Counted from the stretch's first letter, positions 9,072 through 18,963 are shown. The stretch is DNA of 64,000 nucleotides from Thiobacillus sp. 65-1402 (GCF_001897685.1 NZ_MKUG01000001.1:1-64000); one strand, 5' to 3'. Made by a program: numbers and translations. The notes: a model not told the origin generated them from the sequence alone.

Positions 9072-11045
9072 TTACATCGACCCGTAGCGTGTTGTTGTGA
9101 GCGGTGCCTGGCCGTTTTGCAGGGTAGGCAGATGAATCAGGAAATGGGTGCCTTGCGGCGTGCTGTTGCAGCCGAGGTGACCGTTCATGCGTTCGACCAG
9201 GCCGCGGCTGATGGCCAGTCCCAGCCCGGCGTGGTCGCCGCCCTTCTCGCTGAGCACCGGCTCGAACAGACGGGACGCCACCGCAGCCGGCAAACCGGGC
9301 CCGGTATCGGCCACCTCGATTTCGATCTGGCGCTGGCCGTCCGCATCGACCAGCCGCGTGGTGAATTTGAGATGGCCGCCCGCGTGCATCGCCTCGACCG
9401 CATTCTTGGCGAGATTGAACAGCACCTGCTTCAGCAGGTCTTTCTGCAGCGGCAGCGGCGGCACGTCGGGATTGAGGTCGATCTGCACGCTGACCTTGTT
9501 GGGGGTGAACAGGGTGCCGAGCGCCATCCGCACCAGCTCGGACACCACGCTGTTGACCGACACCAGTTCGAGCGCCGCCGCAGGCACGACGGCCTCTTCG
9601 GCCGCGGTGATGCCGCGCACGATGCGCGCCACCCGCTCGATTTCGTCGCCGATGATGCCGAGGTCGCGCTGCACCGCCGAATCCGCACCCAGGCGGCCGG
9701 ACAGCAGATTGACGTAATTGCGCATGATGGTGAGCGGGTTGGCCACTTCGTGAATGGCGCGCCGTACCCGGTCGCGCGGGATGTCGTCGCTCTGCGCGGC
9801 GTGTGCCGGCGCGGCGGTCGCGGGCAGCGGGTGCGCCGTCGGCTGCAAGGCCTCGGCGCATTCAGCCAGGGCGAACCGCCACAGCGGCGCGGCGCTCAAG
9901 CCGGGCAGCGCATCGCCCGCGACCAGCACGGCCATGCGCCCATCGTCAAGCAACAGCGGCTGGCAAAGAAAAAGCGATGCGCCGAGCAGGCGGGCGATCT
10001 GTTCGTCGACCAGGGCAGCGCCCGCCTCGCCGCGCTCGAACTGCTGGGGCGCATTGCGCGCCAGCGCGCGCGCCAGCGCCGAATGGCCGTCGTCGGGGGG
10101 AATCGCCAAGGCGCCCAATCCGGCGGCGGCCGGAATCAGCGCGCTCGGACGCAGATAGCCGTCGGCGGCAGGCGCAAACAGACAAGCGCGCTCGATGCCG
10201 AACAATGCGCGCAAGGCGTCCTGTAACGCGGCAAACACCCTCCCGCCGCCCGCCGCATGCCGGAAATGGCCGTGCAGCGCAGACTGCGCCGCCTGCCCGG
10301 CGTAGAGGCGGGCGAGGCGATCGAATCCCGTGGCATTCGCCTGCGCCGCCGCATCGGCCAGCCCGAAGCGCAGCGCCAGCTGGCGCGCCTGCGCCTGACT
10401 GTCGGCCAGCAGCTGGGCGGCTTCGCCCGCGCCCATCTGCAGGGCGGCGAGCGCGGCGCGCACGTCCACGCTGTCCACGGCGTCGGCGCGGGTCGTCAGC
10501 TGGAAGGCCAGCTGGACAAGGCGCACCAGGGGATGCGCCGCCCGCCCGCGCGCCAGCGGCTCGGCGTGATAGCGCACCGCGTCGGCCAGCCAGCCGTCGG
10601 GATCGAGCCCCGCCAGCCAGTCGGCGGCATGCGCCGGGGCAATGGGGGTGGCGTCGAGATAATCCGCCAGATTGTGGGCAAGGCCCGCGGTCCAGGCGGC
10701 TTCGCCGTCCGCCCCGCTGGAGCGCACCGCCAGCGCCTGCGCCAGATGCGCCACGCCGATCGACTGCCGCCAGTGCGCCAGATACGCCGTCTGCGCCGCA
10801 CCCGCCGCGACCGGCGCCGCCAGCAGCAGCGCGCGCAACAGATCCAGCCGCTCCAGACTGAAACTGTCGGGCAGCAGCCGCAGACGCAGCGCCAGCACGG
10901 GGTCGCAGCGCACGCAGGCGGCGAACTCCGCCCGGGCGGCCTCGCCTCGCATCAGGTGCTCCAGCGCCTCCGCCACCACGCCGGGGGCACAGAGAGCGCT
11001 CGTTAGCTCCGATATCTTCAGTAAATTATTCGGAAGGTCTTGCAT
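9072..11045 (-). CDS. HDOD-domain sensor histidine kinase
   Basis: The N-terminal third (about 1-235) resembles an HDOD domain, a helical non-enzymatic relative of HD domains; residues 250-400 look GAF-like. The C-terminus is a classical kinase: H box AIHEVANPLTIMRNY with His432, N box LFNLAKNAVEAM, and G boxes ADTGPGLP and GLGLAIS. There is no membrane segment, so it should sense something in the cytoplasm. The ATG at 11045 has no good ribosome site, and a promoter-like element ends only about nine bases before it, so the message may be leaderless. The response regulator follows directly and is the likely phosphorylation target. Confidence 0.88.
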   Translation of the reverse strand: MQDLPNNLLKISELTSALCAPGVVAEALEHLMRGEAARAEFAACVRCDPVLALRLRLLPDSFSLERLDLLRALLLAAPVAAGAAQTAYLAHWRQSIGVAHLAQALAVRSSGADGEAAWTAGLAHNLADYLDATPIAPAHAADWLAGLDPDGWLADAVRYHAEPLARGRAAHPLVRLVQLAFQLTTRADAVDSVDVRAALAALQMGAGEAAQLLADSQAQARQLALRFGLADAAAQANATGFDRLARLYAGQAAQSALHGHFRHAAGGGRVFAALQDALRALFGIERACLFAPAADGYLRPSALIPAAAGLGALAIPPDDGHSALARALARNAPQQFERGEAGAALVDEQIARLLGASLFLCQPLLLDDGRMAVLVAGDALPGLSAAPLWRFALAECAEALQPTAHPLPATAAPAHAAQSDDIPRDRVRRAIHEVANPLTIMRNYVNLLSGRLGADSAVQRDLGIIGDEIERVARIVRGITAAEEAVVPAAALELVSVNSVVSELVRMALGTLFTPNKVSVQIDLNPDVPPLPLQKDLLKQVLFNLAKNAVEAMHAGGHLKFTTRLVDADGQRQIEIEVADTGPGLPAAVASRLFEPVLSEKGGDHAGLGLAISRGLVERMNGHLGCNSTPQGTHFLIHLPTLQNGQAPLTTTRYGSM

Positions 11046-11053
11046 CTCATTGC

Positions 11054-11083
11054 TATATATAATGAATTTTGCTACACCGTCAA
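11054..11083 (-). promoter_or_regulatory. Candidate sigma70 promoter for the HDOD-kinase gene
   Basis: On the minus strand TTGACG (11083-11078) is followed after 17 or 18 bases by ATATAT/TATATA (11060-11054) in a sharply AT-rich patch. The expected transcription start falls within a few bases of the start codon at 11045. Confidence 0.5.
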
Positions 11084-11202
11084 TCAGGGACTTAAAATAG
11101 TTGAGCCATTGCCATGAACTGTTGTTTTCAAGTTTCGGTCAACATGTCCGTACTGCGTACATGCTGCTACATTTCCATTGCCCTTCATTGAAGCAAATGC
11201 AC

Positions 11203-12168
11203 ATGAAAGCTGTTCTATCCGGATTGATCATGTTGTGCGTGCATACCGGTGCGGCCGCGCTCGATGGCCGCACCGCCCTGCCATTGCGCGACCCGCTCGG
11301 CACGCCGGCATCCGTGCCGCAATCGCTGCCCGACGCGGCGTCGCTGCCGGCGCTCAGCGCGCAATCGGTGCTGGTGTTCGACCAGGCCAGCGGACAGCCG
11401 CTGCTGGCGAAAAACCCGACCCTGCAGACGCCGATCGCTTCGATCACCAAGCTGATGACCGCCATGCTGGTGGTGGACGCCGCGCAGCCGCTGGACGAGC
11501 GCATCACCATCACCGCGGAAGACCGCGACACCCTCAAGGGCACCGGTTCGCGCCTGGCCATCGGCGCCAGCTACACGCGCGGGCAGCTGCTGCACCTGGC
11601 CCTGATCGCCTCCGACAACCGCGCCGCGCACGCGCTCGCGCGCAGCCACCCGGGCGGCCTGGAGCGCTTCGTCGCCACCATGAACCGGATGGCGCGCGCG
11701 CTGGAGATGCACGACACGGTGTATGTCGAGCCCACCGGGCTGTCGAGCGGCAACCGCTCGACCGCGCTGGACCTGGCCAAGCTCGCCGATTACGCCTACC
11801 AGAATTACCCCGAAATCCGCCACATCAGCACGACCGGCCACTACACCCTGGGCACCCAGCGCGTGGTGCTGAAGAAAAAGCGCCAGAAGGCGCGCGTGCT
11901 GTATCGCCCGGTCGCGTTCAACAACACCAATCGCTTCACCCGTGCGGATGACTGGCACATCGGCCTGTCCAAGACCGGCTTCATCAACGAAGCCGGCCAC
12001 TGCCTGGTGATGCAGGCGCAGGTCGCCGACCGCGATGTCATCATCGTACTGCTCGACGCCCAGGGCACCAGCCGCCGCGCTGGCGACGCCGCCCGCATCA
12101 AGGCCTGGCTGGAATCCGCCCCGACGCATCACGTCGACAACCGCTACACGCCGGCCTCGCGCACCTGA
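11203..12168 (+). CDS. pbpG: Serine-type D-alanyl-D-alanine endopeptidase (PBP7 / S11 family)
   Basis: A periplasmic penicillin-binding protein that trims peptide crosslinks in peptidoglycan. With the ATG at 11203 it has 321 residues and a signal peptide of about 19 residues (MKAVLSGLIMLCVHTGAAA). All three S11 motifs are present: SITK with the nucleophile Ser80 and Lys83, SDN at 138-140, and KTG at 258-260. Upstream in-frame starts exist (TTG at 11101, ATG at 11197) but would put a non-signal-like extension before the signal peptide, so I prefer 11203; 11197 is equally close. It is divergent from the kinase gene. Confidence 0.9.
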   Translation: MKAVLSGLIMLCVHTGAAALDGRTALPLRDPLGTPASVPQSLPDAASLPALSAQSVLVFDQASGQPLLAKNPTLQTPIASITKLMTAMLVVDAAQPLDERITITAEDRDTLKGTGSRLAIGASYTRGQLLHLALIASDNRAAHALARSHPGGLERFVATMNRMARALEMHDTVYVEPTGLSSGNRSTALDLAKLADYAYQNYPEIRHISTTGHYTLGTQRVVLKKKRQKARVLYRPVAFNNTNRFTRADDWHIGLSKTGFINEAGHCLVMQAQVADRDVIIVLLDAQGTSRRAGDAARIKAWLESAPTHHVDNRYTPASRT

Positions 12169-12175
12169 CCCGTCC

Positions 12176-12204
12176 GCGCAGGCGGGCTTGCCGCCCGCCT
12201 GCGC
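12176..12204 (+). terminator. Perfect 12-bp hairpin between pbpG and the AEC permease gene
   Basis: The arms GCGCAGGCGGGC and GCCCGCCTGCGC enclose a TTGCC loop, eight bases after the pbpG stop. There is no T-run after it, so it may be a weak terminator or an RNA-stability element, not a canonical intrinsic terminator. Confidence 0.5.
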
Positions 12205-12212
12205 TTCGCTCC

Positions 12213-13169
12213 ATGCCCACCGAACTCGCGCAGCAGCTGCTGCTGAAAACGCTGCTTCCCCTGTCGCTGCTGATCGCCGCGGGCGGCATCTGGCCACGCT
12301 GGCAGAGCGGCATTTCCATCGTCGGCCTGCGCGGCGAAATCAACCGGCTGGTGCTGAATTTTTTTGCGCCGATGCTGTTTTTCGCGGCCGGCGCGGCCGC
12401 CAGCGTCGACCTGGGATTGCTGCAGGTGCCTTTGCTCTTGGGCGCAGCCACGCTGTTCGGCCTGGGACTGGCGGCGCTGGCGCTGTTTGCCACGCCGCTC
12501 GGGCATGGCCTGTCGCGCCCGACGCGCGGCGCCATCATGCTGGCGTCCGGCTTCGGCAACGTGCTGTTCTTCGGCTACCCCTTTCTCTCCACGGTGTTCG
12601 GCGAACCGGGCGCGCGCTATCCCTTCTTTGCCGACATGCTCGCCACCACCCCGCTGCTGTGGTCGCTCGGCGTGTGGATCGCATTCCGCTGCGGACGCCA
12701 TGAAGAGCACGCCTCCTTTCTGGCGATGTGGCTGAGGCTGCCGCCGGTGTGGGGGTTTGCCGCCGGGCTGGCGGTCAATCTGTCCGGCCTGTCGCTGGCG
12801 CCGCTGATCGAGGCCGCGCGCTGGGCCGGCAGCCCGACCATTCCGCTGATGCTGTTCGTGCTGGGGCTGACCATACCGTGGCACGATCTGCGCCCGCAAA
12901 AAGCCGTTTTTGTCGCGCTCGCCATCAAGCTGGCGCTGATGCCGCTGCTGGCGCTGGGGCTGGCGCTGGCCTGGCCGGGCAAGCTGTCCGAGCCCGCCCA
13001 GGCCGGGATACTGGAAGCGGCCATGCCGACCATGGTGATGGTGATCGCGCTGGCCGACCGCTTCGGCCTCGACACCCGGCTGGCGGGGCTCATTATGGGC
13101 TGGTCAACGCTGGCGGGATTGGCTACGCTGCCATTCTGGCTCGTCGTGGTGAAAGGGGTGGCGTCATGA
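12213..13169 (+). CDS. AEC (auxin efflux carrier) family permease
   Basis: A 318-residue inner-membrane protein made almost entirely of hydrophobic helices, about ten in all, with the inverted-repeat AEC layout. Typical segments are RGAIMLASGFGNVLFFGYPF in the first half and AAMPTMVMVIALADRFGLDT in the second. Family members carry small organic anions such as malate or malonate, or auxin-like compounds; the substrate here is unknown. The stop overlaps the start of the next gene (ATGA), so transport and the following reductase may belong to one pathway. Confidence 0.85.
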   Translation: MPTELAQQLLLKTLLPLSLLIAAGGIWPRWQSGISIVGLRGEINRLVLNFFAPMLFFAAGAAASVDLGLLQVPLLLGAATLFGLGLAALALFATPLGHGLSRPTRGAIMLASGFGNVLFFGYPFLSTVFGEPGARYPFFADMLATTPLLWSLGVWIAFRCGRHEEHASFLAMWLRLPPVWGFAAGLAVNLSGLSLAPLIEAARWAGSPTIPLMLFVLGLTIPWHDLRPQKAVFVALAIKLALMPLLALGLALAWPGKLSEPAQAGILEAAMPTMVMVIALADRFGLDTRLAGLIMGWSTLAGLATLPFWLVVVKGVAS

Positions 13170-14050
13170 AAATCGGATTCATCGGCAGCGGCATCATGGG
13201 CCGCCCGATGGCGGAAAACCTGCTGCGCGCCGGGCATCAGCTGGTCGTTTACGGCCGCCGCTTCGACCGCCTCGAACCGATGCTGGTGATGGGCGCACTC
13301 GGCAAGGGCACACCGGCCGAAGTCGCCGCCGAAACCGACATCAGCTTCACCGTCGTCTCCGACACCACCGACGTCGAACAGATCATTCTCGGCGACCGCG
13401 GCCTGGCCCACGGCGCGCGCCCCGGCCACATCGTCGTCGACATGAGCACGGTGGCGCCCGCCGCCACCCGCCGCATCGCCGCATCGCTGGCCGAACGCGG
13501 CGTCCACATGCTCGACGCGCCGGTGTCGGGCGGCGAGACCGGCGCCCGCGAAGGCACGCTGTCGATCATGGTCGGCGGCGAAGCGCCCATTTTCGACAAG
13601 GTGCGGCCGCTGTTCGAGGTGCTCGGCAAGAACGTCGTCCACGTCGGCGGCCACGGCGCCGGCCAGGTCGTCAAATGCTGCAACCAGATCGTCGTCGGCC
13701 TCACCTTCGAAGGCGTCGCCGAAGCGATTCTGCTTGCCCGGCGCAACGGCGTCGACCCGCTCAAGATGCGCGAGGCGCTGCTGGGCGGCTTCGCCGGCAG
13801 CCGCATCCTCGAGGTCCACGGCCAGCGCATGCTCGACTCCAACTACAAGCCCGGCTTCAAGGTCAAGCTGCACCACAAGGACATGTCCATCGTCATGGAC
13901 AACGCGCAGGAAACCGCGACGCCGCTGCCCGGCGCCGCGCTGATCGCGCAGCAGATGAATGCGCTGATGGGCGCCGGCGACAGCGAGCTCGATTCCTCGG
14001 CCATCATGCGCGCGCTCGAGCGCCTGGTCAGCGGCAACGACGGCAAGTGA
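13166..14050 (+). CDS. NAD(P)-dependent beta-hydroxyacid dehydrogenase, tartronate-semialdehyde-reductase-like
   Basis: A 294-residue enzyme of the 3-hydroxyisobutyrate dehydrogenase family. The N-terminus has the Rossmann motif GFIGSGIMG, then the substrate-site motif DAPVSGGETGAREGTL and the catalytic lysine in GAGQVVKCCNQ. It is closest by eye to 2-hydroxy-3-oxopropionate reductases (GlxR/GarR), which reduce tartronate semialdehyde to glycerate in glyoxylate metabolism; a succinate-semialdehyde-type reductase is also possible. The start overlaps the permease stop by four bases. It could use products of the glycolate oxidase at 50-54 kb, but no glyoxylate carboligase is seen here. Confidence 0.83.
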   Translation: MKIGFIGSGIMGRPMAENLLRAGHQLVVYGRRFDRLEPMLVMGALGKGTPAEVAAETDISFTVVSDTTDVEQIILGDRGLAHGARPGHIVVDMSTVAPAATRRIAASLAERGVHMLDAPVSGGETGAREGTLSIMVGGEAPIFDKVRPLFEVLGKNVVHVGGHGAGQVVKCCNQIVVGLTFEGVAEAILLARRNGVDPLKMREALLGGFAGSRILEVHGQRMLDSNYKPGFKVKLHHKDMSIVMDNAQETATPLPGAALIAQQMNALMGAGDSELDSSAIMRALERLVSGNDGK

Positions 14051-14134
14051 GCGCGAACGGGCGCAGCGTCTTCGCCGCGGACGAGCGCCGACCCCGCGTC
14101 ATCCAGGCATCGGCACAGGCCCGCTGGCTGGCGT

Positions 14135-14806
14135 TCAGCTCAAGCAGCGCAGCGCGTCCACATCGTTGAAGACGATCTGATCGTCATGCACGTCGATCAG
14201 GTGCTTGCCGCGCAGCTTGGCCAGAACCCGGGAGAGGGTTTCCGGCTGGATGCCCAGGCGCGATGCGATGACGTGTTTGGGCACCGTCAGCCGCACGCTG
14301 GGCGGCGCGGTGCCCTCCGGCAACTGCTGCAGCAGGTAGCCGATCACCCGCTGGGCACCGCTTTGCAGGGTCAGGTTGTCTATCTCGTTGACCAGCCCGT
14401 GTATGCGCTGGCTCATGGTCGACATAAGCCGCATGCACAGATCCGCGTTGCTCCGCAGCAGTCCAAGAAAATGCTTGTTGTCCAGTTCGACCAGCCGCGT
14501 CGGTTCGAGCACGCGGGCATAGACCGGGTAACGGCCGCCCATGAACATCACCGCTTCGGCAAAGTAATGCCCGGGGCGAACCAGGTCCATCACCTTCTCC
14601 TCGCCGCTCGGCGCAATGCGGCACAGCTTGACGGTTCCCGACAGGACGAAGAAAAAATGCGTGGCCGGATCGCCCTGGTCGAACAGGCATTCGTTCTGCA
14701 TCAATGTGAAGACGCCGGCATGCGTCAAGACCTCCTCGAACTCCTGCTGCGATAACGCAGCCAGTAGATAGCCTTCCTTTAAGAGTTTAATATCCGCAGA
14801 ATTCAT
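14135..14806 (-). CDS. dnr: Crp/Fnr-family regulator, DNR type (nitric-oxide-responsive denitrification regulator)
   Basis: A 223-residue protein with an N-terminal cyclic-nucleotide-like sensor domain (about 15-130), a dimer helix and a C-terminal winged helix-turn-helix. The recognition helix contains PETLSRVL; the E-x-x-S-R pattern is the one that reads TTGAT half-sites in FNR. It lacks the N-terminal cysteine cluster of FNR, so it should not hold an oxygen-sensing iron-sulfur centre and fits the DNR/NNR group, known to sense nitric oxide through heme. It is divergent from nirI, and an FNR-like box lies 35 bases upstream of its start. Confidence 0.88.
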   Translation of the reverse strand: MNSADIKLLKEGYLLAALSQQEFEEVLTHAGVFTLMQNECLFDQGDPATHFFFVLSGTVKLCRIAPSGEEKVMDLVRPGHYFAEAVMFMGGRYPVYARVLEPTRLVELDNKHFLGLLRSNADLCMRLMSTMSQRIHGLVNEIDNLTLQSGAQRVIGYLLQQLPEGTAPPSVRLTVPKHVIASRLGIQPETLSRVLAKLRGKHLIDVHDDQIVFNDVDALRCLS

Positions 14807-14840
14807 GTTTACAAGAATAGCATTACGCTCCGGAGCCCGG

Positions 14841-14854
14841 TTGACTTAAATCAA
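14841..14854. promoter_or_regulatory. FNR/DNR box between dnr and nirI
   Basis: The sequence TTGACTTAAATCAA matches the FNR/DNR consensus TTGAT-N4-ATCAA at nine of ten fixed positions. Its centre is about 31 bases from a possible dnr -10 element (TATTCT on the minus strand, 14819-14814), the distance expected for a class II activated promoter. It may serve dnr, nirI or both. Confidence 0.7.
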
Positions 14855-14970
14855 TGCGCGCCGACGGCCCCGGCGGGAACATGGGCCCTGTTTCGATCGT
14901 GGCTGTGACTGCGCGGCCCGATCCCCCGGTAACGATGCGGCACCCCCATTCATAACCGCGATAGGCAAGT

Positions 14971-16758
14971 TTGGACACTCTGACTACACAGCGTTATCCG
15001 GGCTTCATCCAGGCCGTGCTTCTCGGCCTGCTGCTGTTGTTGGGCGCGATGCCTGGCGCCCGTGCGGATATCGGCGCGGCCCTTCCCCAGGTGCGCGCCC
15101 TGTTTCCGGCTGCCGATCGCGTCGACGAGCCCGCGGGCGATCCTCCCGCCCGCGCCGTTTATGCCAACGGGGAACTGATCGGCTACGCCTTCCTTACCGC
15201 GGACATGGTGCGCATTCCCGCCTATTCGGGGAGCCCGATCGACATCCTCGTCGGCATCGGCACCGACGGGCGCATCGCGGGGGCGCGCATCGTCCGGCAC
15301 GAAGAGCCGATTCTCGCTGCCGGCATCAGCGAAGCGCGCCTGGCGGAATTTGTCGACCAGTACCGGGGCAAGCCGGCGAACGGCCGCATTGTCGTCGGCG
15401 CGGCGCGCGAAGGCTATGCCGCGGTCGATGCCATCTCCGGCGCCACGATCTCGGTCATGGTCATCAACGCCAGTATCGCCCGCGCGGTCAGGATGGTGGC
15501 CGAATCCCGCGGAATCCGCCCGTCCGAGGCCGAGCCGGCGCCCGCTTCCGTCGCGCCGCCGGCAGCGATGCCGGCGCGGATGGCGGCGCCGCCGCAGCGC
15601 AGCGCGGCGGCGCCCGCAGCCCACGCGCCCGCAGCGGGTCCGGCAGCCGCGCCGCCCGCCCAGCCGGCGCTGGCGCCGGCCGAATCGCGCGGCAGCCCGC
15701 CTCGCTTCGCCATGCCCCCCGACGACGAGGAGCCGATGTGGCGCACGCTCTGGCAACAGCGCAAGGCGGAGATCGCGCTGCTCGTGCTGGGGCTGTTTCT
15801 GCTCACCTGCATCCTGCTGTTCCAGGACTACCTGGCGCGCCGCCCCTCGCTGCTGCGCCGAGTCCGCCTCGGGTTCCTGGTCTACACCCTGTTCTTTATC
15901 GGCTGGTACGCGCTGGGCCAGCTTTCCATCATCAACGTGCTGACCTTCGTGCAGGCGGTCACCAAGCAGTTCAGCTGGGATACCTTTCTCGTCGACCCCA
16001 TGCTGTTCATCCTGTGGTCCTTCGTGGCGGTGACCCTGCTGCTCTGGGGGCGGGGCGTCTACTGCGGCTGGCTGTGCCCGTTTGGCGCCTTGCAGGAGCT
16101 CGGCTTCCAACTCGCACGCCGGCTCAAGCTGCCGTCTTTCGAGATCCCCCATGTGGTGCACGAGCGCATGCTGGCGCTCAAGTTCGTGATCCTGCTGGTG
16201 CTGCTCGGGCTGTCCCTGCAGTCGATGGGAATGGCGATGCGCGCGGCCGAGATCGAGCCCTTCAAGACCGTGTTCGCCCTGCATTTTCAGCGCGAGTGGC
16301 GCTATGTGGCTTTTGCCCTGGGCGTGCTCCTGCTGTCTGCCTTGAACCGCAAGTTCTACTGCAAATACATCTGTCCTCTCGGCGCCTCGCTCGTCATCCC
16401 CGGCCGGTTCCATTCCTTCGAATGGTTGCGCCGCCGCAAGGAGTGCGGCAAGCCCTGCCAGGCCTGCGCCGTGGAATGCGAAGTCCAGGCCATCCGCCCC
16501 ACCGGCGAAATCGTGGTCAACGAATGCCACCACTGCCTCGATTGCCAGGTAACCTACTACAGCGACCGCAAGTGCCCGCCGTTAATCGAGAAGCGCAAGC
16601 GCCGCGAGCGTCTCAGCCGCGCGCGCAATCCCGACCAGGAGACGGCGGCGACCCCCGCCGCAGCGCGGCTGGAGCGCATCCCGGTCGCGGTGAATCCCGA
16701 CCGCCCCGAGCATGCCGGGGCGCCGGGTTCGGCGGATAAGGCCCTGCCTTTGATTTAA
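14971..16758 (+). CDS. nirI: NirI/NosR-family membrane iron-sulfur flavoprotein
   Basis: A 595-residue protein with the complete NosR/NirI layout. An export segment (about 12-31) precedes a periplasmic FMN-binding domain with SGAT (Thr159 the expected flavin attachment site). An Ala/Pro-rich linker (about 188-248) leads to membrane helices carrying two CxxxCP motifs (Cys365/369 and Cys464/468), then a cytoplasmic cysteine cluster (Cys492, 496, 499, 503 and 519, 522, 525, 535) for iron-sulfur centres. Relatives are needed for expression or electron supply of nitrite or N2O reductase; position next to nirS favours the NirI name. The start is TTG, forced by an in-frame TAG at 14962. Confidence 0.88.
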   Translation: MDTLTTQRYPGFIQAVLLGLLLLLGAMPGARADIGAALPQVRALFPAADRVDEPAGDPPARAVYANGELIGYAFLTADMVRIPAYSGSPIDILVGIGTDGRIAGARIVRHEEPILAAGISEARLAEFVDQYRGKPANGRIVVGAAREGYAAVDAISGATISVMVINASIARAVRMVAESRGIRPSEAEPAPASVAPPAAMPARMAAPPQRSAAAPAAHAPAAGPAAAPPAQPALAPAESRGSPPRFAMPPDDEEPMWRTLWQQRKAEIALLVLGLFLLTCILLFQDYLARRPSLLRRVRLGFLVYTLFFIGWYALGQLSIINVLTFVQAVTKQFSWDTFLVDPMLFILWSFVAVTLLLWGRGVYCGWLCPFGALQELGFQLARRLKLPSFEIPHVVHERMLALKFVILLVLLGLSLQSMGMAMRAAEIEPFKTVFALHFQREWRYVAFALGVLLLSALNRKFYCKYICPLGASLVIPGRFHSFEWLRRRKECGKPCQACAVECEVQAIRPTGEIVVNECHHCLDCQVTYYSDRKCPPLIEKRKRRERLSRARNPDQETAATPAAARLERIPVAVNPDRPEHAGAPGSADKALPLI

Positions 16759-16763
16759 ATCAA
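16750..16763 (+). promoter_or_regulatory. Perfect FNR/DNR box upstream of nirS, overlapping the nirI stop
   Basis: TTGATTTAAATCAA is a perfect 14-bp palindrome and matches the TTGAT-N4-ATCAA consensus fully. The nirI stop codon TAA (16756-16758) lies inside it. A -10-like TTTAAC (16784-16789) would put transcription start about 40 bases from the box centre, the classic activating position, with a leader of about 42 bases before nirS. Confidence 0.85.
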
Positions 16764-16839
16764 GGCGCAAACGTAATGCCACATTTAACCTAGTTTCGTC
16801 GTTGCAGGATTTTTACGTCAACCAGAAGGGAGGTTTTAA

Positions 16840-18570
<1,731 letters not shown>

Positions 18571-18578
18571 GCAGGCGA

Positions 18579-18602
18579 GGCGGGGCAGGGATCTGCCCCG
18601 CC
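18579..18602 (+). terminator. Perfect 10-bp intercistronic hairpin between nirS and nirC
   Basis: The arms GGCGGGGCAG and CTGCCCCGCC enclose a GGAT loop, starting eight bases after the nirS stop. Only three T follow. It may protect the nirS message or end part of the transcripts, giving more NirS than biogenesis proteins. Confidence 0.6.
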
Positions 18603-18630
18603 GCTTTCCCACAGCGGACAGCGAGAACAC

Positions 18631-18963
18631 ATGCAAAGCTTGACGACAGCGGGAACGGTGATTGCCATGGCCTTCAGCAGCGCTTTCGCCGCCTCGCCCC
18701 GGATCAACCCGGAACGGCAGAACGAGCTCGTTCACCTGGTGCGGCAGGACTGCGGCTCCTGCCATGGCATGCTGCTTCGCGGCGGCCTCGGCCCCGCGCT
18801 CACGCCCGAAACGCTGAAAGACAAACCGGCCGATTCGCTGGTCAGCACGATTCTTCACGGGCGGCCCGGCACAGCCATGCCGCCATGGAAAAACCTCCTC
18901 TCCGAGTCCGAAGCGGACTGGATCGTGGACCGCCTGCAAAAGGGGTTCCCCGATGCGCGCTAG
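18631..18963 (+). CDS. nirC: Small periplasmic c-type cytochrome NirC
   Basis: A 110-residue protein with a signal peptide (about 1-21), one heme motif CGSCH (Cys41, Cys44, His45) and a likely axial methionine in GTAMPPW (Met83). Size, motif and place between nirS and nirF fit NirC, a monoheme cytochrome that delivers electrons in the last steps of heme d1 maturation or to NirS. Its last 11 bases overlap the start of nirF. Confidence 0.9.
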   Translation: MQSLTTAGTVIAMAFSSAFAASPRINPERQNELVHLVRQDCGSCHGMLLRGGLGPALTPETLKDKPADSLVSTILHGRPGTAMPPWKNLLSESEADWIVDRLQKGFPDAR

